This document shows, one piece after another, positions 44,115 through 51,784 of a stretch of DNA of 64,000 bases (position 1 is the first letter of the stretch; each line of letters begins with the position of its first letter). The position numbers and the translations under genes are program-made. Below the pieces are notes generated by a model. It did no database searches. It saw only the letters and a list, made by a program, of their open reading frames with translations, and was not told the DNA's origin. Origin of the DNA: Flavisolibacter tropicus (GTDB taxonomy: Bacteria; Bacteroidota; Bacteroidia; Chitinophagales; Chitinophagaceae); contig NZ_CP011390.1 of the NCBI RefSeq assembly GCF_001644645.1, forward strand, positions 372,001-436,000, written 5' to 3'.

Positions 44115-45034
44115 TATCGGTATTAATTCCTGTTTATAACTATAATGTTACGGGGTTGGTGTCTGAAGTTGGAGCCCAACTTTTAGTAACAGCAATTCCT
44201 TTCGAAATAGTAGTTGTTGATGACGGTTCTAATTTGTCATATAAAGAAACAAATAGAGCTATAGCTCAAGCCCCGCATGTTAGATATATTGAATCTTCAC
44301 AGAATAATGGCAGAATTGCCACACGTAATGAGCTTTTAAAAAAAGCAGCCTATGACTGGCTGCTTTTTTTAGATGCAGACAGTGTTATAATTAGCAAAAG
44401 CTTTATAACGTCATACCTCATTTTTTTAAAAAATGATTACCATGTTATAGTTGGAGGGAGAGTATACACAAATGAAAAGCCGCAAAATTGTCAATTGAGT
44501 TTACATTGGGCATATGGAACCCACCGAGAAGCTCAGTCAGCACAAAAGCGTTTAAAGAGGCCATATGCTGGGTTTATGTCAAACAATTTTCTCATTAATA
44601 AAGAAGCCTTCCAACAACTACAATTGACTGAGGAACTAATGGGATATGGTCATGAAGATACATGGATGGGAATAAAGTTAGAAATAATGAAAGCAAGGAT
44701 CTTTCATATTGATAATCCAGTTCTACATAATGGGATAGAGGATAGTCGTGTTTTTTTGGATAAAAGTCTTAATTCGTTGCTGAACCTATCCAGACTACAA
44801 AAAATTGTATGTGACGAAGCATTAAAAAATCATGTTAAGTTATTTGCAGCATATAGGCGGTATAAGAAGTTAGGGATAATCCCAATTTTAAACATTACTA
44901 TTTCTTTCATGCAATCATTTATTTTGAAACGTTTGCATTCGTGTAACCCGTCTTTGTTTCTTTTTGATCTTTATCGGTTAAACTACTTTTCTCGTTTAGC
45001 AGAAGATAAGAGGTTTCAAGAAAATAAAAGTTGA
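44111..45034 (+). CDS. Glycosyltransferase family 2 (GT-A)
   Basis: The 307-residue protein has the GT-A start [12 protein letters not shown], the VVDDGSNLSY nucleotide motif (35-44), the metal site LLFLDADS (85-92) and a C-terminal MGYGHEDTWMGIKLE segment (about 177-191) typical of the acceptor/GT7C-like region. It transfers a sugar to a surface glycan precursor. The ATG overlaps ftsE's stop, implying translational coupling. A perfect terminator-like hairpin lies inside the coding sequence (44338-44370). The gene looks more AT-rich than ftsE, suggesting a variable origin. Confidence 0.86.
   Translation: MISVLIPVYNYNVTGLVSEVGAQLLVTAIPFEIVVVDDGSNLSYKETNRAIAQAPHVRYIESSQNNGRIATRNELLKKAAYDWLLFLDADSVIISKSFITSYLIFLKNDYHVIVGGRVYTNEKPQNCQLSLHWAYGTHREAQSAQKRLKRPYAGFMSNNFLINKEAFQQLQLTEELMGYGHEDTWMGIKLEIMKARIFHIDNPVLHNGIEDSRVFLDKSLNSLLNLSRLQKIVCDEALKNHVKLFAAYRRYKKLGIIPILNITISFMQSFILKRLHSCNPSLFLFDLYRLNYFSRLAEDKRFQENKS
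44338..44370 (+). terminator. Terminator-like hairpin inside a glycosyltransferase gene
   Basis: A 13-bp perfect stem (AAAAAAAGCAGCC at 44338-44350 with GGCTGCTTTTTTT at 44358-44370) and a 7-base loop, ending in a seven-T run on the plus strand, about 230 bases into the coding sequence. It encodes the KKAAYDWLLF segment. It could end or attenuate the ftsE-GT transcript. Confidence 0.6.
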
Positions 45035-45049
45035 CCTGCTTGTCTGCAG

Positions 45050-46231
45050 CTACTTTAATTTAACTGGAACAGGAAGTTTATTATCTATACAAACACGCTC
45101 ATATATTTGAAGCAACATTTTCTCTTCATTCTCCCAGTTCATTTCTGTTTTTACCTTTTCAGTATTTTGTTTCCACTTTTCGAGGTGAACAGGGTATTCA
45201 AATACTCTTACTATAGTTTGGGCAATGTGTTCTGGATTATGGTTCTCTATATAGGTCCCGACATCATATGTTGAAATGATCCTTTCCATTTCTACCAGGC
45301 GACTGGACAAAACCGGGACGCCAGAATGTAAATAGTCAAAAATCTTATTAGGAAGTCCGTACAGATGATTAATATTATTGGGCTTATCTAAAGTTAGGCC
45401 TAGATGCGCCTGGCGAGTAATATGGCGAAGTACTTCAAAGGGCACCTTTGGAATGATTGTAATTCGATCAGTGAGTTTTTTATCTTGAATCATTTCAACT
45501 AATGTGTCGAAAACATCACCGCCTCCAACAAGTAATAGATGGAATTTTGTGGGATCAAGAAATTGCGTGCTAGCAATTAATTCTTCTGCGCCTCGCTCAT
45601 GATTAATTCCTGCTCCCTGATATAAAAGAAGGTATTTATCACGTGGTATCTTGTTATCGATGCTTTTTTTCAGGTCTTCAAATTGAAATGTTTCTTCAAT
45701 TTGAAGAGGTGGCACATTTCGTATATACCAAAGTTTTTTTCCATAATCCTTATAGTAAAGGTCACAGAACGATTGGCAAATGGTATAAATGTATTTTAGT
45801 TTGGGGAAGATGTTTTTTTCAACTGTCGACCATACTTTCTTGGCCAACCTCTTGCCATTTAGTTGTGGCATCCCTAAGAAATATTCATGGGTGTCGTATA
45901 CCAGTGGCTTCCTTTTAATAATCGAAGCCAAATAGTTAGCTGGTAATACATCTAGATCATTGGCCAACAGAATATCGCATTTTGTAAAAAGCAGTTTAAA
46001 GAACAACTTGATATTGTATTCTGCATAAAACCACATCTTTTTCTGAAAAATTAGTGGTATCCGGACGGCTTTATAAGATCTGGGTGTTAAAGGCAAACTT
46101 TTTTTACGTTTACCTCCAATTACTAATACCTCATAGCCTGCATTTTGTAAGGAGTTGCAAACTTTATGTACACGTTGGTCAGTAACTAAGTCTAAAATAA
46201 CGGATACCGTTATGTGGGTTTTCTGTGGCAT
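45050..46231 (-). CDS. Glycosyltransferase family 4 (GT-B)
   Basis: The 393-residue protein has the N-terminal half with SVILDLVTDQRVHKVCNSLQ (9-28) and ILLANDLDVLPANYLASI (about 86-103), and a C-terminal nucleotide-sugar half with LLLYQGAGINHERGAEELIA and HLYGLPNKIFDYLHSGVPVL. It is a retaining sugar transferase of surface glycan assembly. It follows the WecB-like epimerase by nine bases and ends 15 bases from the convergent GT2 gene, with no terminator in that gap. Donor sugar unknown, although UDP-N-acetyl-hexosamine derivatives are suggested by its neighbours. Confidence 0.87.
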   Translation of the reverse strand: MPQKTHITVSVILDLVTDQRVHKVCNSLQNAGYEVLVIGGKRKKSLPLTPRSYKAVRIPLIFQKKMWFYAEYNIKLFFKLLFTKCDILLANDLDVLPANYLASIIKRKPLVYDTHEYFLGMPQLNGKRLAKKVWSTVEKNIFPKLKYIYTICQSFCDLYYKDYGKKLWYIRNVPPLQIEETFQFEDLKKSIDNKIPRDKYLLLYQGAGINHERGAEELIASTQFLDPTKFHLLLVGGGDVFDTLVEMIQDKKLTDRITIIPKVPFEVLRHITRQAHLGLTLDKPNNINHLYGLPNKIFDYLHSGVPVLSSRLVEMERIISTYDVGTYIENHNPEHIAQTIVRVFEYPVHLEKWKQNTEKVKTEMNWENEEKMLLQIYERVCIDNKLPVPVKLK

Positions 46232-46240
46232 TAATATAGG

Positions 46241-47338
46241 TTACTGTTCTTTATTCTTAAATGCTTTAATCAGCTCCTTCGTTATGATCTTGGCGGCATC
46301 TCCTTTACCGAAAATAGAAGTCCTATTTCTTATTGTTACGTTTTTAATCTTCTCAAACGCTTGTATTAGTTGGTAACCTTCTCCGCTACAATAAACGGCA
46401 CCGCCATAATTAGTGACTTCGGGCCAGAAAGGGCGCTCCATAATAATGGCTAACGGTTTTTTTGCAAAAAAAGCTTCACGCTGAACGCCGCCACTGTCCG
46501 TAATTACAAGCATACTATTATCCAAAAGTGCTTGCATAGCTAAGTAGCCTTGTGGGGGAATAATCTTAAAGTCAATATTAATACTATTCTTTTCTACTAT
46601 TTGCTTTGTATTAGGATGTAGAGGACAAACAACTGGAATCTGCTTGTGAATCTGGTTTAATGAACGGATAATGTTTTTTAGAATGTCCAAGTGCTCAATA
46701 TTTTGCCTTCTATGAATAGTAGCTAGTATATATTGATTCTTTTGCAAGCCATTATCGTCTAGAACCCTTGGGGATTTAGCAAAATGCTTTTTGTAATATA
46801 AATAGGCATCCAGCATTAAGTCGCCACTGTAAATTACTAAAGAAGGAATATCCTTCATAAAGCCTTCCTTCTTTAGTTGTCTTTCATTTAGCCGGGTACA
46901 GCAGAAGTTAATAGTGGCCATGCGATCTGTAAGGTATCGATTGCTTTCTTCAGGCATTTCTTCATCAAAAGTTCGAATGCCTGCTTCAATATGAGCAACA
47001 GGTATACCCAGCTTCTTTCCGGTTAGCGCACCAGCTAGCGTGGCATTTGTATCTCCAAAGACTACAATAATATCAGGGTTTACTTTGGGGATCTCTTTTT
47101 CCATAGCCTCCATGGTCCGGGCAATTAGTGCAACATGCGACAGGGAGTGAATGTTCAGATTAATAGTTGGCAGGCCAATATCTAGATCACGAAAAAATAC
47201 ATCACTCATCTCTGATGAGAAATGTTGGCCTGTATGTATGATGGACTCTTTAATGAATGCATGTTTTGCCATTTCCTGATGCAGTACTGCTAGCTTTACA
47301 AACTGCGGTCTGTTTCCTACTATGTACAAAACATTCAT
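46241..47338 (-). CDS. wecB: UDP-N-acetylglucosamine 2-epimerase (non-hydrolysing), WecB/WbpI-like
   Basis: The 365-residue protein carries the full family signature: IIHTGQHFSSEMSD (34-47), VVFGDTNATLAGAL (about 92-105), AHIEAGIRTFDEEMPEESNR (115-134), HPNTKQIVEK, and TDSGGVQREAFFAKKPLAI. It interconverts UDP-GlcNAc and UDP-ManNAc, or the analogous 2,3-diacetamido uronic acids in WbpI. It starts where the Gfo/Idh gene stops (adjacent bases), supporting a joint pathway; which substrate it uses cannot be told from sequence. Confidence 0.9.
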   Translation of the reverse strand: MNVLYIVGNRPQFVKLAVLHQEMAKHAFIKESIIHTGQHFSSEMSDVFFRDLDIGLPTINLNIHSLSHVALIARTMEAMEKEIPKVNPDIIVVFGDTNATLAGALTGKKLGIPVAHIEAGIRTFDEEMPEESNRYLTDRMATINFCCTRLNERQLKKEGFMKDIPSLVIYSGDLMLDAYLYYKKHFAKSPRVLDDNGLQKNQYILATIHRRQNIEHLDILKNIIRSLNQIHKQIPVVCPLHPNTKQIVEKNSINIDFKIIPPQGYLAMQALLDNSMLVITDSGGVQREAFFAKKPLAIIMERPFWPEVTNYGGAVYCSGEGYQLIQAFEKIKNVTIRNRTSIFGKGDAAKIITKELIKAFKNKEQ

Positions 47339-48334
47339 CTAGACTAAAGCTTTATAGATCTTTTCAATGATTTCGATTGTTTTAATGGCATCGCGTGCTT
47401 CTAACAGCGAGCCATTATTATTCAAGGATGCTACCAGTGATTCATAAACCTTGTTATGATTACTCATAGAGCCCTGGTAATGGCCATAGTGGTTTGCTTC
47501 TGTAGCTTGTTCTAAAACAGGTGTTTCTTCCGATTCCGTTTTATACCACTCTAAGGTATTTAAATACTGTCCGCCAATCTTTACGCTTCCTTTTTCACCA
47601 AATAACGTAATTGAACCTTCCTGGTTATGTTCATAGCTATTTATTGTAAAGTTCAGCGTCCCTAGAACGCCGCTTTTCAATTTAATGGCTACAACACCGG
47701 TATCTTCAATCTCTACGTGCTGGTGGTGCGTAAAGTTGTCTTTGAACCCTCTAACTTCTTCTACATCACCTAAAAACCAATAGAGGACGTCTATGAAATG
47801 ACTGAACTGGGTATAAAGGGTACCGCCATCAAGTTCCTTAGTTCCTCTCCAATCACCCGTATAATATCCCTGGCTGCGGTTCCAGAAGCAGTTGATCTGA
47901 AAGCTATATATATCTCCATATTTCTTAGCTTCCAGATCCTTCTTCACCAATTGAATAGGAGGGTTAAAACGATTCTGTTTAACGACAAATAGCTTCTTCC
48001 TGAAGAAATGCGCTGTATCGGCCATTTGCCAGGCAGCTACGCTGGTAATACACATGGGCTTTTCGCAAAGCACGTGTTTTCTAGCCTGAAGCGATTTTAT
48101 AGCATGTTCTGCATGGAAGCCGTTTGGGGTACAAACGGAAACCACATCTATTTCTGTTTCGTTTTTAAGTAGGTCGTCTATTGAGTAATAGGCCTTAGCC
48201 TCATATTGTTTGGCAAATGCAACGGCTCTTTGTTTATCAATATCACAAACAGCAACTAGGTGCCCTAGTTTTTGAATATTCTCTGCATGGCGGGTAGCAA
48301 TCCGTCCACAGCCGATGATAGCAAACTTGTACAT
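47339..48334 (-). CDS. Gfo/Idh/MocA-family oxidoreductase
   Basis: From the ATG at 48334 the protein has 331 residues; an in-frame TTG six codons upstream is unlikely because the Rossmann strand YKFAIIGCGRIATRHAENI begins at residue 2. It has the EKPM motif (about 90) and the KELDGGTLYTQFSHFIDVLY segment near 160-180 found in nucleotide-sugar dehydrogenases such as WlbA/WbpB. It likely oxidises a UDP-sugar at C3 with NAD. It is translated immediately before the WecB-like gene. Its pathway partners (aminotransferase, acetyltransferase) are not in this window. Confidence 0.86.
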   Translation of the reverse strand: MYKFAIIGCGRIATRHAENIQKLGHLVAVCDIDKQRAVAFAKQYEAKAYYSIDDLLKNETEIDVVSVCTPNGFHAEHAIKSLQARKHVLCEKPMCITSVAAWQMADTAHFFRKKLFVVKQNRFNPPIQLVKKDLEAKKYGDIYSFQINCFWNRSQGYYTGDWRGTKELDGGTLYTQFSHFIDVLYWFLGDVEEVRGFKDNFTHHQHVEIEDTGVVAIKLKSGVLGTLNFTINSYEHNQEGSITLFGEKGSVKIGGQYLNTLEWYKTESEETPVLEQATEANHYGHYQGSMSNHNKVYESLVASLNNNGSLLEARDAIKTIEIIEKIYKALV

Positions 48335-48360
48335 GTTTTCAAAAATAGGCAAGGTGAAAT

Positions 48361-48388
48361 AAAAAAGTCCTGCTTATTGCAGGACTTT
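48361..48388 (-). terminator. Intrinsic terminator after the outer-membrane barrel gene
   Basis: Stem AAAGTCCTGC / GCAGGACTTT with a 5-nt loop. On the minus strand it is followed by a T run. It ends the barrel transcript (48409-50997) before the sugar cluster. Confidence 0.85.
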
Positions 48389-48408
48389 AAAAAATTAAAT
48401 TGTTTGAA

Positions 48409-50997
48409 TTACATACCGCCTTCCATTTGTACATCGTTCTCTGCCCGGGTATTCTTGCGTTTAAACAAGCTGGCATCAAACTTACCAAAACGGTAGTTGA
48501 AGTTCAGGCGGAACACCTGAGCATCTCTACGACGGCTGATATCTTGAATAAAGTAGGTAGATTCACTATAAGCGTTATATAGCTTGGTTCTGAATATATC
48601 GTTGACATTCAGAGATAGGGAGGCCACTTTGTTTTTTAAGAAGTCAAAACGTAAAGCAGCATCAACACCATAGTTTGGCTTGATATAACCTTGGGCAGCT
48701 GAAATGCCTCCTCCGCCAAACATACCACCGCCTCCAAACATACCGCCACGGCCACCACCGCCGCCGCTTCCGCTGCCGCCTGGCGAGGAAATGATTTTAG
48801 AAGTGTAGTCTCCCGATAGTTGAAGTGTAAAGTTTTTAGGCAGCTTAAAGCTATTATTCAACTTAACAAAGTAGCTTAAAAACTGATCAGGATCTTTTTC
48901 ATTTTCCAGGTCTATTTTAGACGTAAATAAGTTTACGTTCGTTGTTACATCCCAGAATTTAGTTGCCTTATTACGACTAGTTAACTCTAAGCCTGTTACG
49001 TAACTTCTATTGGCATTAATATAGGAGTTTACTATAACGTTACCTTTTACAATCTCATCAAACTCTCTATACTGGTAACGCGTAATCAGGTCGTTCGTGT
49101 TTTTGAAATAAACTGATGCAATAAAATTATCGCGATTCTTAAATTGATGAGAATAGGAGAGCTCAAGCGAATTGGTGAACTCTGGATTTAAATCAGGATT
49201 TCCGCGGCTGATATTGAAAGAGTCGGAATAATCAGTGAAAGGAAATAATTGGAAAAAGTTGGGTCGATTAATTCTGCGGCTATAATTCAATTGTAAGTCT
49301 GAAGATTCACTAAGCTTTTGACTTAAGAACACGCTTGGGAATAAGCTTATTGGAAACTCTTTTTTGAATGATTCCTTAGCATTTAACACCCCCTTATTCG
49401 TTGAGCTTTCGGCCCGTAGTCCCAATTGATAACCGAAGTTCTTGATGCGATTAGAGAATGTAGAATACACCGCATAGACTCTGTCTTCATTTGTATAAAA
49501 TACAGAACTATCTTCTCCCTTAATGGTATAGTTGGTTAGGTTGTCAATTTTACGGATAGCAGCTCTACCCCCTAATTCAAACTTGGAGTTTTTGCTGATT
49601 GGGTTGGTATAGTCTGTCTGAAAAACAATATTCTGATTAGTTCCCGAACCTGATTGAATTTGATTGTAAACTCCAAGTGGCTTTGCTACAGGAGTTACCA
49701 GGTTATTTTCTGTGCGGATGGCACTGCTGTTGCTATTTTCACCATTGTTATAGGTAACGTCAGCCGTCCACTCGTTACCAGCTTTAGGAAAATTGTGTTT
49801 GAAGCTTAATTGTGTTCCCCAATTTTGAAACTTATTGATGGAGTTACTGAATCTTGGGTTATATCTAGATGTATCTGTTATAGTATGATCCTCGTTAATA
49901 TAGATATCACTTTCTGTATAAGGCGACATTTTGCCCTTAGCGATATTACCGCTAATCGTAATTGTATTTCGATTATTAATGAAATAATCAAAGCCGGCTC
50001 TTCCAAATCCAAAGTTGCCCTTCATTGTTGATTCATCATTTTGAGTAGATTTAACCGTAATAGAATCAAACGTAGTGCGGTTGGTTGTTCCTTCACTAAT
50101 AGATTTTCTTTGGGCAAGCATACCAGCGGCAAAGAAGTTCACCTTGTTTTGACGCACATTAATGTCGCCACCAAAACCCACACGTCCTCTTGAGTCCACA
50201 TTAGTTCTCAGGTTACCGGCATAGCCTACACGTTTTTGTTTCTTTAAAACAATGTTTAAGATACCGGCAGTACCACCAGAAGCATCAAACTTGGCTGAAG
50301 GGTTGGTAATGATCTCAACACTTTCAATAGCATCAGCAGGAATCTGCTCAAGCGTAAGGTTTGTAGGACGACCATCCACAAATACCTGTGGCGCGTTGTT
50401 ACGCAGCGTTACGTTACCATCAATATCTACTGAAATAGAAGGTACATTCTTCATTACATCTACTGCTGTACCACCTGCAGATGTAATGTTTTTGTCTACG
50501 TTAAATACTTTGCGGTCAATACCCATTTGTAAACCGGGTTTGGAAGCCGTTACTGTAACACCCGCTAAAACCTTATCATCAATTTCCAGCTTGATATTAC
50601 CCAGGTCTTTATCAAAAGCGGCTAACATAGCACTTGGGTCGCTTCCTTTAGCTGGCATTTCAAAGTTTACTGGCTGCTCATGGGTTTTATAACCGATACC
50701 AGTAATTCTCAATTTGTAACGTCCCATTACAGGAACGTTTTCAATGCTAAACTCTCCATTAGATGAGGTAAGCATACCGCCAACAACTACTTCCTTACGC
50801 TTTTTGGTAGCTGTGTCCATCCGGTCTTGAGCCAAAACAATAGATGCTGCTTCTATTCCTTTATTGGAAGCATCTACTACTTTACCATAAAATCGGCCAG
50901 AGGGCATTTGGCCTCCGCCACGGTTCATGCCACCAGGCATCTGGGCAAAGCCAACTATTGAAACTAAGAAACTAACTACAAAGGCAACAATCTTCAT
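48409..50997 (-). CDS. Outer-membrane beta-barrel protein, TonB-receptor family
   Basis: The ATG at 50997 gives 862 residues; a TTG 11 codons upstream is less likely because MKIVAFVVSFLVSIVGFAQ is a complete signal peptide and a TACCTTTG word lies just upstream. Domains: a short Met/Gly-rich segment, carboxypeptidase-regulatory domain (about 32-125), plug with GTAVDVMKNVPSISVDIDGN (about 165-184), barrel to the Gly-rich tract near residue 750 (GGSGSGGGGGRGGMFGGGG), then the last strands. Its C-terminus is acidic and polar rather than aromatic. Substrate unknown. The tract is unusual for a barrel loop. Confidence 0.84.
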   Translation of the reverse strand: MKIVAFVVSFLVSIVGFAQMPGGMNRGGGQMPSGRFYGKVVDASNKGIEAASIVLAQDRMDTATKKRKEVVVGGMLTSSNGEFSIENVPVMGRYKLRITGIGYKTHEQPVNFEMPAKGSDPSAMLAAFDKDLGNIKLEIDDKVLAGVTVTASKPGLQMGIDRKVFNVDKNITSAGGTAVDVMKNVPSISVDIDGNVTLRNNAPQVFVDGRPTNLTLEQIPADAIESVEIITNPSAKFDASGGTAGILNIVLKKQKRVGYAGNLRTNVDSRGRVGFGGDINVRQNKVNFFAAGMLAQRKSISEGTTNRTTFDSITVKSTQNDESTMKGNFGFGRAGFDYFINNRNTITISGNIAKGKMSPYTESDIYINEDHTITDTSRYNPRFSNSINKFQNWGTQLSFKHNFPKAGNEWTADVTYNNGENSNSSAIRTENNLVTPVAKPLGVYNQIQSGSGTNQNIVFQTDYTNPISKNSKFELGGRAAIRKIDNLTNYTIKGEDSSVFYTNEDRVYAVYSTFSNRIKNFGYQLGLRAESSTNKGVLNAKESFKKEFPISLFPSVFLSQKLSESSDLQLNYSRRINRPNFFQLFPFTDYSDSFNISRGNPDLNPEFTNSLELSYSHQFKNRDNFIASVYFKNTNDLITRYQYREFDEIVKGNVIVNSYINANRSYVTGLELTSRNKATKFWDVTTNVNLFTSKIDLENEKDPDQFLSYFVKLNNSFKLPKNFTLQLSGDYTSKIISSPGGSGSGGGGGRGGMFGGGGMFGGGGISAAQGYIKPNYGVDAALRFDFLKNKVASLSLNVNDIFRTKLYNAYSESTYFIQDISRRRDAQVFRLNFNYRFGKFDASLFKRKNTRAENDVQMEGGM

Positions 50998-51027
50998 GTA
51001 CTGTGTTTTAGGATACAAAACGATGGG

Positions 51028-51035
51028 CAAAGGTA
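51028..51035 (-). promoter_or_regulatory. Candidate -7 element TACCTTTG for the barrel gene
   Basis: Minus-strand TACCTTTG fits TAnnTTTG, 30 bases before the ATG at 50997. Confidence 0.45.
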
Positions 51036-51118
51036 ATGCAGAGTATGAGGAAAGGCAGAGCTTTAACTATAATTAACGTTAGTTGCCGTTTATAAAGTTG
51101 TTGGGTACTGTTAGAAAG

Positions 51119-51146
51119 AAAAAAGCCTTGCGTTTGCAAGGCTTTT
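51119..51146 (-). terminator. Intrinsic terminator after tRNA-His
   Basis: Stem AAAAGCCTTGC / GCAAGGCTTTT with a 4-base loop (GTTT). It begins one base past the tRNA 3' end and has a T-rich end on the minus strand. Confidence 0.85.
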
Positions 51147-51147
51147 G

Positions 51148-51222
51148 GGTGGATGACCGGGTTCGAACCGGCGACCCTCAGAACCACAATCTGATGCTCT
51201 AACCAACTGAGCTACAACCACC
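51148..51222 (-). tRNA. tRNA-His (anticodon GTG)
   Basis: The minus strand folds as a cloverleaf: acceptor with an extra 5' G (G-1) pairing to C73, as histidine tRNAs require, D stem GCTC/GAGC, anticodon stem TCAGA/TCTGA with loop TTGTGGT (anticodon GTG), and T loop TTCGAAC in stem GCCGG/CCGGT. No CCA is encoded. One acceptor pair is a U-U mismatch (position 5 with 68), where related tRNAs usually have A-U. A terminator follows directly. Confidence 0.93.
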
Positions 51223-51383
51223 GTTTGAGGAGTGCAAAAATAAAGAAATCGAGTTAAATAATTTCAATTTTTTAAAAATAAGGTTTAAAAAAAGTTTTAA
51301 GCCTTCAACCAAAACATGAAATGAGGGCTTTTTAAAATTCTATCTATACTACTTCTATTGTTACCTTATCCCGAAATATCCCG

Positions 51384-51465
51384 TATATAAGCTGTATATA
51401 ACCTGTATATAATTCGTATATATCTCGCCCCTAATAGAGACGGGATATATACCGGATATATAGGA
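51384..51465 (+). repeat. 11-bp-period AT-rich tandem array
   Basis: Four units of 11 bp start at 51384 (TATATAAGCTG), 51395, 51406 and 51417, each TATATAA or TATATAT plus four variable bases. After a 16-base gap, two more 11-bp units follow at 51444 (GATATATACCG) and 51455. The 560-bp stretch 51223-51784 otherwise shows only AT-rich DNA, with no gene I can support. Confidence 0.8.
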
Positions 51466-51740
51466 ATTGTATAGCAGAAAAAAATGATATTGACTATAAC
51501 AAAGCAAGGGATACCCCAAGATACTATATTAGCTTAACTCCCAAATGATCTGATCATAAAAAACGGGTAGATTTATAAACGATTATTTACTTGGATGCAG
51601 CTAATAACCGACAAAGAGTACATGTTGGTGCTTGGTCAGTTGTTTGCAATGAAATGATTACTACTTTTAATTCAAGTTTCCGTTCATCAAAAACGTTTGT
51701 TAAACAGAACATATTAACATGCAAGGCGTTGTTTTTGCCT

Positions 51741-51748
51741 TAAATTTG
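51741..51748 (+). promoter_or_regulatory. Candidate -7 element TAAATTTG for the Prc protease gene
   Basis: Exact TAnnTTTG match. It lies downstream of the ATG at 51719, so that start is unlikely. ATGs at 51755, 51779 and 51785 remain; 51755 would be near-leaderless. Confidence 0.5.
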
Positions 51749-51784
51749 GATAGTATGCCTCAGGCGATTAAATATATAATGAAC

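Noticed and set aside
51384..51465. The 11-bp array as a replication origin or iterons
   Set aside because: No DnaA-box cluster, dnaA or rep gene lies nearby. AT-rich short repeats alone are not enough.
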